A DNA stretch of 12,001 nt from Xanthobacteraceae bacterium (lineage in GTDB: Bacteria > Pseudomonadota > Alphaproteobacteria > Rhizobiales > Xanthobacteraceae). The notes beneath the pieces are model-generated. The model ran no database searches, was not told where the DNA came from, and was given only the letters and a program-made list of their open reading frames with translations. Positions 5,174 through 12,001 of this stretch are shown here, in pieces. The translations under genes and the position numbers were made by a program. The first letter of the stretch is position 1; each line of letters starts with the position of its first letter. The stretch spans positions 1 through 12,001 of the forward strand of contig JASHWN010000561.1 in assembly GCA_030044035.1 (NCBI GenBank), given 5' to 3'.

Positions 5174-7549
5174 CTATCGCGTTTGCGTATTGGGAAAACT
5201 CAGCTCGGCCCCCTCGCCTTTGATCACCGAGTGCGTGGTCTTCATCGACTGCAGCTTCTCGCGGAATTCTTCCGTCACCGTGCGATAATCGAGGCTGTTC
5301 TTAACCAATCGTGGTTTGATGAAGACGATGATCTCGGTGCGCGTGCGGCTGTTGTTGACGGCGCCGAACAGACCACCCAGGATGTTTATGTCGCTCAGCC
5401 CCGGTATCCCCCCGTGCGAATTCTGCACGTTGTCGCTGATGAGCCCCCCAAGCAGAACGGTCTGGCCGCTCGTTACCGCCACGGTGGAGTGAATGCGCCG
5501 TTCTGAAATGGTCGGCGTCAATGTCGCTTGGTTGTTGTTGTTGACGACACTCGACACCTCCTGATCGACCTCAAGCTCGATGGTGCCGTTACTGTTGACG
5601 TGAGGCAGCACCTTCAGAATCACACCGGTATTGAACATCTGAATCGTGTTAACCACCGGCGTGTTCGAATTGGACAGAATCGTCGCGGTTCCAGTAGTTA
5701 TCGGAACCTCGTCGCCAACCTGCAAGAGCGCTGGCTCGTTGTCCATCGCCACGATCGAAGGCGAGGAAAGCACTTTCACGTCGGTGACGCTGGAAAGTGC
5801 ACTCAAGATCGCCTTGGGGTTCGATTGCGAGCCCAACAGCAGATTAAAGCCCGGCGCAACTTGCTGCAGCGCTGTCGAAGCCGCTGCCTGCGTCGCTGTT
5901 TGCGCGGCGGCTTGAAACAGTCCAACAGATCCGCCTTGATTGGCGAGAAAGTATTGGACGCCATACTGCAGTTGATTGGTAAGTGTCACCTCGGCAACTG
6001 TCGCGTCGATGGCGACCTCCAAGCGTGGTCGATCGAGACCGCGCAGCGTCCGTTCGACGACCTTGTAGTCTTCCTGGCTGGAATAGACCAGGATCGCGTT
6101 GTTGACAGTGTCGGCCGTGATGCGAATGTTCTTGAGCGCACCATGCGAACCGGCGGCCCCCGAGGTGGCGGGGGCGTTGCGAGGTCCGCCCGCGGCGGAG
6201 TCTTTGTGGCCCGAGAAAGCGTCGAACGACGCGGCCATAGGAGCAGCCGCACTGCCAGCCGCGTTTGTTGTTGTGCTGCCGGGCTGGGTCGTCAACCCAC
6301 TGTTTTGTCCACCGCGATCGAGCGAGTCGATCCGAGATTCGGTGGTGCCGCTTTTGGGCGCAATTTGATCAAGCGGCCCATTGCCCGAGGCGCCGGACTG
6401 CTCGCCGCCGAAGATTTGCTCGAGCACCTTGGCTACCTGCTCTGCGTTGCCATACCTCAAGCGATACGTTCGCACAGTGGTGCCGCTGGTATCTGATCGA
6501 TCCAGGCGTGCCACCCACCGCGTGGCTTCGTTGAGGTAAGCGGGATTCTTGGTGACGACCATTACGGCGTTCAGTCGTGCAATCGGCTGGAATTGAACCA
6601 TGCCCTCTCCCGGGCCGCCATTGCCGGCTTCGAACACCTGTCCAAGTTCCTGGATCATGGACTCGGGCGAAGTTGATTTGAGCGGATAGACGCCCACGGA
6701 TTGATTGCGCAGCCATTCAACGTCGAATGTCGAAATCATATCGATGGCGGCCTGGCGTTCCGATGCCGTGCCTCGCACGAGCAGAAGATTTCTCGCTTTA
6801 TCGACGCGAACGGCGCCCGCTTGCCCGAGCAGATTTTCTGCTGTACTCGCAACTGATGCCGCGGAGACATAGCGAAGTGGCACAACGGAAACGCCAAAGC
6901 CCGGCTCGCCGACGCCGACGCTGATAGAGGCGTGCGTCGCCGCCTCCTTAAGCGGCACAATCTTCAGGAAGGTGCCGCTGCGAACTATCGCGGCATTTTG
7001 CATACGCAGCACGTCTTCGAACGTCGGCAGCACATCCTTCCGCGGAATCGGACCGACAGACGCGAGCGTAACGCTGCCCTGGACGTTCGGGTCTATCTCG
7101 AAATTGACATGCAGGACGTCACCCAGCAGCGCCTTGGCTGCAGAGGCGATATCAGTGCCTTCAAAGTTCATTTCGACGCCATCGCCTCGAAGTGCCACCG
7201 GTTCGGCGGCAGCGACGCGTTGCCCAGATCGATGGTCTGACGCGGGAATATCCGTTTCAGGTTCGCCCGACGCGGTGCGCTGATCGGGTGCCGGTTCACC
7301 TGGTTCGGGCGTAGTGCTGTCGGGTGCAGCCCCCGGAAACAGCATAGGGGCTGACGAGTTGTTCGTTTCGCCGCCCCCATTATCGACTGAAGTTGCGAAA
7401 CGGGGGCTCAAGTCGGTATTGCTCACCGAAGAGGAAACCGAGTCCGGGAAGCCAGCGACGCCTTGTTTTTGCAACGCGGTCAATGACGTCGAACAACCAA
7501 GCAGCAAAAAAATGTTCAATAGAGCAATGCCGGTTCGAACATGTTTCAT
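5174..7549 (-). CDS. gspD: T2SS outer-membrane secretin GspD
   Basis: A 791-residue protein that should form the multimeric outer-membrane channel of the type II secretion system. The N-terminus is a lipoprotein signal (hydrophobic 7-18, lipobox LLGC with C19), followed by a disordered Ser/Pro/Glu-rich linker (20-115). The N0 domain is at about 124-200 (starting VEMNFEGTDIASAAKALLGD). N1 and N2 modules follow to about 352, and N3 at 356-510 is interrupted by an unusually long Gly/Ser/Ala-rich insert (about 381-470). The secretin core at about 510-750 contains VLSSPSIVAMDNEPALLQVG (594-613), the VPITTG element and the C-terminal signature SERRIHSTVAVTSGQTVLLG (682-701). ATG at 7549 is chosen over an in-frame upstream one at 7663 because it puts the lipobox right after a short charged start and has GGGGGA upstream. 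Lipidation suggests delivery by the Lol pathway without a separate pilotin. Length is in the upper family range because of the insert. Confidence 0.96.
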   Translation of the reverse strand: MKHVRTGIALLNIFLLLGCSTSLTALQKQGVAGFPDSVSSSVSNTDLSPRFATSVDNGGGETNNSSAPMLFPGAAPDSTTPEPGEPAPDQRTASGEPETDIPASDHRSGQRVAAAEPVALRGDGVEMNFEGTDIASAAKALLGDVLHVNFEIDPNVQGSVTLASVGPIPRKDVLPTFEDVLRMQNAAIVRSGTFLKIVPLKEAATHASISVGVGEPGFGVSVVPLRYVSAASVASTAENLLGQAGAVRVDKARNLLLVRGTASERQAAIDMISTFDVEWLRNQSVGVYPLKSTSPESMIQELGQVFEAGNGGPGEGMVQFQPIARLNAVMVVTKNPAYLNEATRWVARLDRSDTSGTTVRTYRLRYGNAEQVAKVLEQIFGGEQSGASGNGPLDQIAPKSGTTESRIDSLDRGGQNSGLTTQPGSTTTNAAGSAAAPMAASFDAFSGHKDSAAGGPRNAPATSGAAGSHGALKNIRITADTVNNAILVYSSQEDYKVVERTLRGLDRPRLEVAIDATVAEVTLTNQLQYGVQYFLANQGGSVGLFQAAAQTATQAAASTALQQVAPGFNLLLGSQSNPKAILSALSSVTDVKVLSSPSIVAMDNEPALLQVGDEVPITTGTATILSNSNTPVVNTIQMFNTGVILKVLPHVNSNGTIELEVDQEVSSVVNNNNQATLTPTISERRIHSTVAVTSGQTVLLGGLISDNVQNSHGGIPGLSDINILGGLFGAVNNSRTRTEIIVFIKPRLVKNSLDYRTVTEEFREKLQSMKTTHSVIKGEGAELSFPNTQTR

Positions 7550-7823
7550 ATTTCTATCCCCCGAGAGGCATTGCAGGAAAGAGAAACCACAAGATATCGT
7601 GTTGCGATCCTCCATCTCGATGTTAGTCAATGCCAAATTCATCGACGACGCGACATTCGTCACTGCCGGCCATCGGTGACGTTGCAGTCATCGTTAAGGG
7701 TAAGAGTGGAATTTGTACGACCCAACATGAAGCATTGTGGGGCAATAACAGGGCGGTTAGCAGCGTTGCGTAGGAGGTTTAGAAGGGCGTTGAATGAAAT
7801 GAACCAGGAGATACAAAACATTG
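7550..7823. other. 274-bp gap inside the secretion operon between gspN and gspD
   Basis: This is the only large gap in an otherwise overlapping gene set. No reading frame in it looks real, no strong hairpin with T-run is seen, and no convincing -35/-10 pair can be fixed on the minus strand. It may carry a second promoter or leader for gspD-gspO, letting secretin levels be set apart from the platform genes. The in-frame extension of gspD to 7663 occupies part of it but lacks signs of coding. Confidence 0.5.
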
Positions 7824-8399
7824 TCAGTGCAGCTGCTCCGGCGGATGACGCGGCCTTGGGCGTCTGGATGCCGGAATAGGCGACGTCGGTCTATTCGGCG
7901 CATTCTGATTTGCATCTGCCGGTGGTCCAGCCGCGATTACATTTGGCCAATGTTTGACGCTATTGCCGCTGAACATTGTAAACGTTGCCGTTCGTCCGTT
8001 GAGAAGCAGGACCAGCTTCCGCTCCTCGATCTGGCCGACTTTCCATCCGCCGATATCGTCACCAATGCTCACGCGTAGAACCGTTTCTGTCGGACCGGCG
8101 CGGACAACCGCATGCGCCTTTTCGCCATCCATGACGACGCCGAGCAGCGCCACATTCGGAGGTGGCGGTGGTGGTGGCGGCGCGGCGACGAGGACCGGCG
8201 GGGCCGGCCGCCGGCGAGTCGGGGAGAACAACGGCCGGTCCCGCGTGGCGGCGAAGCGGTCGAGCGGCTGCGCCGCCAAAGGGCTAACCGGAGGAGCAGC
8301 AGAATGTATTTGAGCTTGCGCTGCCGGCTCGGCGGCGAGACAAGGCAATGCGGCGGTCCACAAGATCACAGCGATGAGCGTTGGTCGCAGAAATGTCAT
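7824..8399 (-). CDS. gspN: T2SS protein GspN (short, GspC-like periplasmic domain)
   Basis: A 191-residue protein starting with a hydrophobic segment (3-19) that reads as a cleavable signal peptide (LAA|EP near residue 23) or an anchor. A Pro/Ala-rich stretch leads to RFAATRDRPLFSPTRRRPAP (48-67), a motif seen in GspN/GspC-type proteins, then a run of eight prolines (74-81). A small beta-rich domain follows (82-143: NVALLGVVMDGEKAHAVVR, VSIGDDIGGWKVGQI, KLVLLLNGRTATF), resembling the homology region by which GspC contacts the secretin N0 domain. The tail (155-191) is Pro/Arg-rich and looks disordered. Its role is most likely the periplasmic link between platform and GspD. No separate gspC is in the window, so it may take over that job. 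The start overlaps the gspM stop as ATGA (8396-8399). GspC is a possible alternative name. Confidence 0.78.
   Translation of the reverse strand: MTFLRPTLIAVILWTAALPCLAAEPAAQAQIHSAAPPVSPLAAQPLDRFAATRDRPLFSPTRRRPAPPVLVAAPPPPPPPPNVALLGVVMDGEKAHAVVRAGPTETVLRVSIGDDIGGWKVGQIEERKLVLLLNGRTATFTMFSGNSVKHWPNVIAAGPPADANQNAPNRPTSPIPASRRPRPRHPPEQLH
8157..8180 (-). repeat. Poly-proline codon run in gspN
   Basis: Eight consecutive Pro codons (residues 74-81). Such runs stall ribosomes and usually need elongation factor P; here the run separates the membrane-near linker from the beta domain. Confidence 0.9.
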
Positions 8400-8941
8400 G
8401 CTTTATCGCGCCGCCAAACTGCGCGCAGTTCAAGCGTAATGCGCAACAGCGGATCCTCGACCGGCTGCTGCGCGTTAGCGGCAGCGAGCTGGACATTCAG
8501 CGACTCCACGAACGCATACGGGGTCCCGCTTTCAAGCTGATAGAGCAGAGTCTGCAAGGATTGAAGGCTCGCCTCGAACGTCGCCTGCAGCCGGATCGAG
8601 TCGGGTTGATCTTCGCGCTTTGCCGGCTCCATGCCCGACGAAATGAGAACCGCGTGGCGGGTGTCCATGACGCGCTGCAGGTAAGCCTGCAACTGAGCAC
8701 CGGCGAGTCCCTGGGTTGGCGCTGACACGAATGCCGCCTCGGGCGCAACGCCCGACCTGCGCCGCACCTCGTCTGACTTGGCGCGCGCTTCGAGCCGGGA
8801 CAACAGCTCCGTTCGCGCGTCGAATTGGTGCACGGCGCCGAACCGCGCCTGCAGGGAGAATACGACCGTACTCGCGCAAACGGCCAGCAGCGTCCCCAGC
8901 GCCCCGACGCAGATCAATCCTTCTCGATTGAGATTAATCAT
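8396..8941 (-). CDS. gspM: T2SS assembly-platform protein GspM, subtype b
   Basis: A 181-residue bitopic inner-membrane protein. A short cytoplasmic start (MINLNREG) is followed by one membrane helix (about 9-30, LICVGALGTLLAVCASTVVF). An alpha-helical, coiled-coil-like section (about 37-65, FDARTELLSRLEARAKSDEV) leads to a periplasmic ferredoxin-like domain (about 80-176) ending ITLELRAVWRRDKA. This layout and spacing fit the GspM subtype b (PilO-like) family, which pairs with the PilN-like GspL. The protein would help hold GspL and pass conformational changes from the ATPase to the pseudopilus. The gene is joined to both neighbours by ATGA overlaps (with gspL at 8938-8941, with gspN at 8396-8399), so translation is coupled and the three products are probably made in fixed ratio. 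Confidence 0.85.
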   Translation of the reverse strand: MINLNREGLICVGALGTLLAVCASTVVFSLQARFGAVHQFDARTELLSRLEARAKSDEVRRRSGVAPEAAFVSAPTQGLAGAQLQAYLQRVMDTRHAVLISSGMEPAKREDQPDSIRLQATFEASLQSLQTLLYQLESGTPYAFVESLNVQLAAANAQQPVEDPLLRITLELRAVWRRDKA

Positions 8942-10047
8942 TGATCCTTCCCGAGTTCGACAGTCGTTTGGGCACGGCCTTCGATATGAAACCGAAAATG
9001 CGCGCCATCCGGCTCGCGCGTTGTCGGCAAGAAAAAGTGCACTTGGGTCAGGGCTCCCGAATGCTCGAGCGGAGCGATCAGCGGCGGAGCATCTTTGGCC
9101 AATCCGACAATGCGCAAAGTCGTGCCTTGCAGGCTCAGCTCTGTCAGATAGGCGCCGTCAGGAAGCGCACGCGACAGTGCCTCAAGCACCATGACGGCAG
9201 AGGGCGCCGTCTCCTTGTTGTACCACTCACGCTGTAGCGGCGGCAGCGAAGCGGCCGACTTGAGCGTAAGGGGTGACTGCAAGTGATGCCGCACCGTATC
9301 AATCCGAGCGGCAACATCCTCGCCCGCTCTGCCGATGAAGTTTGCGGAGATCAGCGCCCATAGGGCAAGACCGAAGCTTGCGGTAACGACGGCGGCGATC
9401 CCAACGCCGATGCGACGGCGGATGACACTCCGATCCTCCGGCGTAATGTCGGCGAGTCGCGACCACAATGTGATGGCCTCGGCCGTGTCGGCATTGGGCA
9501 GATACGTTACGACGCGGTCCGCCACTAGGCCGCTTGCCTCGAGTTGCTGACGGGCACAGTCAACCACGGCCCGCGCTGCGATCAAGACGCGCACGTTGAG
9601 CGTTACCGAGTCTTCGGAATCGACGGCCGTATCGAAGCCATAGATCGCCCCGTCGGATTGCCAAGGAGAAAGGCGCTCCATCTGATTGCGGACAATTCCG
9701 GCCACGACATCGCGCGCCTGAACCGGCACGGAAAGCCGCCGGATCGCGACATTTTCGATTGAGAATTCCAATATAACGATGCCCTTGCGCGCAGCCCGCA
9801 AAACTTCGGTCGAAACGCGCTCGCCGGCGGCAAGGACCACCAGCGCCGGGCTTCGTTCCCGCCCATTCCATTCCTCTGGCCGAACGGTGCCATCTTCGCG
9901 ACCCGGCGCCTGCCGAACAATGAATTGGCCGTTCTCACAACTGACAACCAACGCCCTGCGAGCACGCCAAATCTCGCGTTGGGCGAAATACGTCGCGCCC
10001 AACACGTCGAACCATCGTCGCAATAACAAACCGATATTAACCAACAT
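8938..10047 (-). CDS. gspL: T2SS assembly-platform protein GspL, PilN-like
   Basis: A 369-residue inner-membrane protein. The cytoplasmic part (1-213) contains an actin-like/PilM-type fold remnant (VPVQARDVVAGIVRNQMERL at 108-126; LNVRVLIAARAVVDCARQQL at 150-169). One membrane helix is at about 214-234 (VGIAAVVTASFGLALWALIS). The periplasmic part begins with a helical stretch (240-275) and ends in a PilN/ferredoxin-like domain (285-360: VMVLEALSRALPDGAYLTEL, LRIVGLAKDAPPLIAPLE). In the T2SS, GspL binds the GspE ATPase in the cytoplasm and GspM in the membrane. ATG at 10047 is preferred over an in-frame ATG at 10107 because AGGGTGAG (10051-10058) is placed correctly and the longer form would overlap the end of gspK by 38 bp. 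The stop overlaps the gspM start as ATGA. Confidence 0.88.
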   Translation of the reverse strand: MLVNIGLLLRRWFDVLGATYFAQREIWRARRALVVSCENGQFIVRQAPGREDGTVRPEEWNGRERSPALVVLAAGERVSTEVLRAARKGIVILEFSIENVAIRRLSVPVQARDVVAGIVRNQMERLSPWQSDGAIYGFDTAVDSEDSVTLNVRVLIAARAVVDCARQQLEASGLVADRVVTYLPNADTAEAITLWSRLADITPEDRSVIRRRIGVGIAAVVTASFGLALWALISANFIGRAGEDVAARIDTVRHHLQSPLTLKSAASLPPLQREWYNKETAPSAVMVLEALSRALPDGAYLTELSLQGTTLRIVGLAKDAPPLIAPLEHSGALTQVHFFLPTTREPDGAHFRFHIEGRAQTTVELGKDQ

Positions 10048-10069
10048 CAGCTCACCCTGCGAGCGCTCC

Positions 10070-10939
10070 CTACAGAACTGCGGCCGAATGAATGGGCGTC
10101 CAGACAAGAAGGCGATATGGCTGCTGATCGTGAGGCAGGACTACGATGACGGCGTGCGCGGCGGCGCCATAGCCGTCAGCAAGCATCGCGGTGAGCTTTA
10201 TCGACACAACCTGCTGCGGTTTAGCCGCTACAAATCGTTGGCTCGGTCCCAGGATAGCAGCGAGCCGAGCCGCGTCATTCGGCGAGCTACGGCGCGTCGC
10301 GAGGAACGCTTGCAGTTGATCGCGGTCGACGCCTGGCACACACGCAATCACGCCAGCGGGCGCTGTCAACGGATTCACGGTCTCTGCACCGAACACCGTA
10401 GTCAGTGGTCGGATCGCCGCCACCCATTCGGGCGTCATGCCGGGAACTTCGGCGATCTGATCAACGTCGGAAAACAGCTCGTTTGCCCTCTCGTCATGAG
10501 CCTTTGCTGGATCCTCATTTTCGGACTGAGCTTCGTCACGGCTACGCCACCTGATGATCGATTGCGCCACGCTTTCGGCCTGCGATCGCGGCGCACCGAT
10601 CGAAAGCAACAGATGAGCCAGAAAATCGGCCGGTGCTTTTCCGAGGTCTACGCGCCCGCCTTCATCATTGATTTGGACGCCGACCCTGCCGGTGGATAGG
10701 TCAAATGTGGTCTCGCGGTCGAGCAGCGGCTTGTCAGGCCAGTCCATGGCCAAACGAGCGGCCACCTCGAGTCCCGCTGTAAGCAGCGCGTCGCCTCGCA
10801 CTCGGTCTTGATCGACCGCGACAATACCGACGAAGCTTCGGAAGTTCACCGATGCCGCCATCGCAAGCGCCGAGCAGAGCGCGATCGTCCACAATACGAT
10901 CACCAGCACCATGCCGCGTCGTGAATCGCCGCCGGTCAT
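10070..10939 (-). CDS. gspK: T2SS minor pseudopilin GspK
   Basis: A 289-residue minor pseudopilin that should cap the pseudopilus tip together with GspI and GspJ. The short leader MTGGDSRRG is cut after G9 by the prepilin peptidase; the mature protein begins MVLVIVLWTIALCSALAMAA. Position +5 is Ile/Val rather than the usual Glu, as expected for GspK and consistent with its place at the tip. The large globular domain has helix-hairpin-helix-like parts typical of GspK: VDQIAEVPGMTPEWVAAIRP (159-178) and VNPLTAPAGVIACVPGV (188-204). ATG at 10939 is chosen over an upstream in-frame start at 10999: it gives a normal leader, has AGGGAG (10946-10951) six bases upstream, and forms an ATGA overlap with the gspJ stop. 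Length is slightly under the roughly 300-330 of enterobacterial GspK. Confidence 0.93.
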   Translation of the reverse strand: MTGGDSRRGMVLVIVLWTIALCSALAMAASVNFRSFVGIVAVDQDRVRGDALLTAGLEVAARLAMDWPDKPLLDRETTFDLSTGRVGVQINDEGGRVDLGKAPADFLAHLLLSIGAPRSQAESVAQSIIRWRSRDEAQSENEDPAKAHDERANELFSDVDQIAEVPGMTPEWVAAIRPLTTVFGAETVNPLTAPAGVIACVPGVDRDQLQAFLATRRSSPNDAARLAAILGPSQRFVAAKPQQVVSIKLTAMLADGYGAAAHAVIVVLPHDQQPYRLLVWTPIHSAAVL

Positions 10940-11745
10940 CCTGAACTCCCTACTGAGGCAGCCCGCGGCTTCTTCGCCGGCAATACGCGTGAAAGGCAAT
11001 CAGGACCGGCATCGGGGCGCCCGCAGGTCAAAGGAGCATCGGCACTGACGATGAAATCCGCTTCGCCGACAGGGTCGGCTCCAGTCGTCCGGTCGCGCAT
11101 AATGAGCCGCACGAAGCGTGGCAGCGTCGTTTCACCGACCCAGGTCGAACTCCAGGCGAGCACGCCGCCAGTGAGGCGACCAAACAAAAAGAACATGTCG
11201 AGGTTGCCCTCGGTCAGAACCACCGAATCCTGCATGGATACATGCTCGATGAGCATGTCCGGTCCTGTCCATGCTGCACGGCGGCGCACGAGGCGCGTCA
11301 TCTCACCTGTTCGCTCGATCGTGAGACTGACGACCTCATCGGCGCGGGATACGGATCCTATGCCCGCGCCGCTGACGAACATAACCCGTCCGGGCTTTTC
11401 ACCATCCGCCTGCTCGCCTCTGAAGGCCAACGCGGTACCGCTTTGCGTCTTCCACACTACGAAGCGAGTGGCGCCAAAATCTGCCGCCATACGTTCCACG
11501 GCAAGCACGAGGCGGTCCGCCGCATCCACGCCGCGCGTTCCGCGATCAAAATTCCCCGCAACCGTGTGAACAAGAGCTACCGTCGCCACAATGATCACCG
11601 AGGAAATCGCGAGTGCGGCCAAAACCTCGATCAGGGTGAAGCCACTGCGCCGCCGTCTTGGATCCGTGGCGCCGGCCACGGCCAGCACTACCGACGATGT
11701 GGATGTCTTGTCGACACGCTCATAGTCAGTGGGCGGTCTCGCCAT
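10936..11745 (-). CDS. gspJ: T2SS minor pseudopilin GspJ
   Basis: A 269-residue pseudopilin with the class III signal RRRRSG|FTLIEVLAALAISS, including the conserved Glu at +5 (residue 40) and a hydrophobic helix to about residue 62. The globular part includes AADRLVLAVERMAADFGATR and, later, the LPRFVRLIMRDRTTG strand characteristic of GspJ. Two cysteines near the C-terminus (LTCGRPDAGPDC) could form a disulfide in the periplasm. The leader before the cut is 35 residues if ATG at 11745 is used, much longer than the 5-10 usual for T2SS pseudopilins. GTG codons at residues 20 and 23 are possible shorter starts but lack a ribosome binding site, whereas AAGG lies 6 bases before 11745. The start overlaps the preceding frame by 20 bp and the stop overlaps gspK as ATGA. 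GspJ joins GspK in the pseudopilus tip. Confidence 0.9.
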   Translation of the reverse strand: MARPPTDYERVDKTSTSSVVLAVAGATDPRRRRSGFTLIEVLAALAISSVIIVATVALVHTVAGNFDRGTRGVDAADRLVLAVERMAADFGATRFVVWKTQSGTALAFRGEQADGEKPGRVMFVSGAGIGSVSRADEVVSLTIERTGEMTRLVRRRAAWTGPDMLIEHVSMQDSVVLTEGNLDMFFLFGRLTGGVLAWSSTWVGETTLPRFVRLIMRDRTTGADPVGEADFIVSADAPLTCGRPDAGPDCLSRVLPAKKPRAASVGSSG

Positions 11746-12001
11746 CGACAGCCTTTTTCCTGAGGAGAATTCCCTTGCGCAGCTCGGACAGGAGATCCCA
11801 TGGCCACTCTTCTTCTGCGAACGCCTTTATCACGAGTTCAACGCCATCGGCGCCAAGCGACTTGAACAGCATATCCGCCGCTTCAACCGTCATTTTCTCG
11901 CGATGCTGGCGCATTTGCTCGGCCTCTTGCCGGACCTCCTGCGCTTCGCGGTACCGCTGGTATTGTTTGACTCGATGAGAGCCATTTCCTTCCAGGTATT
12001 C
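11726..12001 (-). CDS. Unidentified protein encoded just upstream of gspJ, C-terminal part, cut by window edge
   Basis: The minus strand is open from the right edge to TGA at 11726 (91 residues seen, start outside). The visible part opens with a charged, helical, coiled-coil-like stretch (RVKQYQRYREAQEVRQEAEQ, then MRQHREKM), followed by a compact region TVEAADMLFKSLGADGVELV and EEWPWDLLSELRKGILLRK. There is no pseudopilin helix, membrane segment or other motif I recognise, and it does not look like the end of gspI, which usually precedes gspJ. It overlaps gspJ by 20 bp, so it belongs to the same transcript if real. It may be an accessory or cytoplasmic partner specific to this lineage, or an open frame without function. 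Codon use looks normal for the region. Confidence 0.5.
   Translation of the reverse strand, partial: EYLEGNGSHRVKQYQRYREAQEVRQEAEQMRQHREKMTVEAADMLFKSLGADGVELVIKAFAEEEWPWDLLSELRKGILLRKKAVDGETAH

Noticed and set aside
5528..6496. 322-codon open frame on the plus strand
   Set aside because: It is antisense to the core of gspD and reflects GC-rich codon use; the product is Arg/His-rich without domains.
7621..7640. Sigma-54-like TTGGCA sequence upstream of gspD
   Set aside because: The required GC 10 bases after the GG is absent, so the -24/-12 pattern is not met.
7550..7663. In-frame 38-residue extension of gspD
   Set aside because: It would bury the lipoprotein signal behind a non-hydrophobic leader; the ATG at 7549 has a ribosome binding site and correct lipobox spacing.
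9779..10699. 306-codon open frame on the plus strand
   Set aside because: It runs antisense across gspK and gspL, both firmly identified; no family resemblance.

Overview
The window looks like chromosome of a GC-rich alphaproteobacterium, most likely Rhizobiales close to Bradyrhizobium, Rhodopseudomonas or Afipia. This is inferred from codon use, the style of the protein sequences and the particular T2SS subtypes (PilN-like GspL, GspM subtype b, short GspN). No rRNA or tRNA gene, insertion sequence or CRISPR array is visible, and species assignment is not possible from the sequence alone.

Right to left on the minus strand, most of the window is a type II secretion system (T2SS) operon: an unidentified open frame that enters from the right edge (11726-12001), gspJ, gspK, gspL, gspM, gspN, then a 274-bp gap, gspD (the outer-membrane secretin) and gspO (a short prepilin peptidase). 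Three consecutive junctions (J/K, L/M, M/N) are ATGA stop/start overlaps, so the genes are tightly co-transcribed and translationally coupled. The cytoplasmic ATPase (gspE), platform (gspF), major pseudopilin (gspG) and gspH/I are not in the window; if present they should lie beyond the right edge or elsewhere.

Downstream of gspO, after a 238-bp spacer with a GC-rich inverted repeat, two genes on the same strand form their own pair 5 bp apart. One is an exported di-haem oxidoreductase with two CxxCH motifs, an extreme glycine-rich stretch after its signal peptide and a Ser/Thr-rich insert. The other is a membrane-anchored protein ending in a TonB-like C-terminal domain. Their position beside the secretion operon makes the haem protein a candidate T2SS client, which is inference only.

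Convergent to that pair is a small secreted protein of the Yx(FWY)xxD family (1341-1733, plus strand) with a very strong ribosome binding site. Left of it, about 890 bp (452-1340) carries no convincing gene but several inverted repeats. At the left edge, the first 150 codons of an EI24-domain (CysZ-like) membrane protein are read on the minus strand and run off the window.

Working model: GspJ and GspK (minor pseudopilins) are processed by GspO. GspL and GspM form the inner-membrane assembly platform. GspN supplies the periplasmic link, and GspD forms the outer-membrane channel through which folded periplasmic proteins leave.
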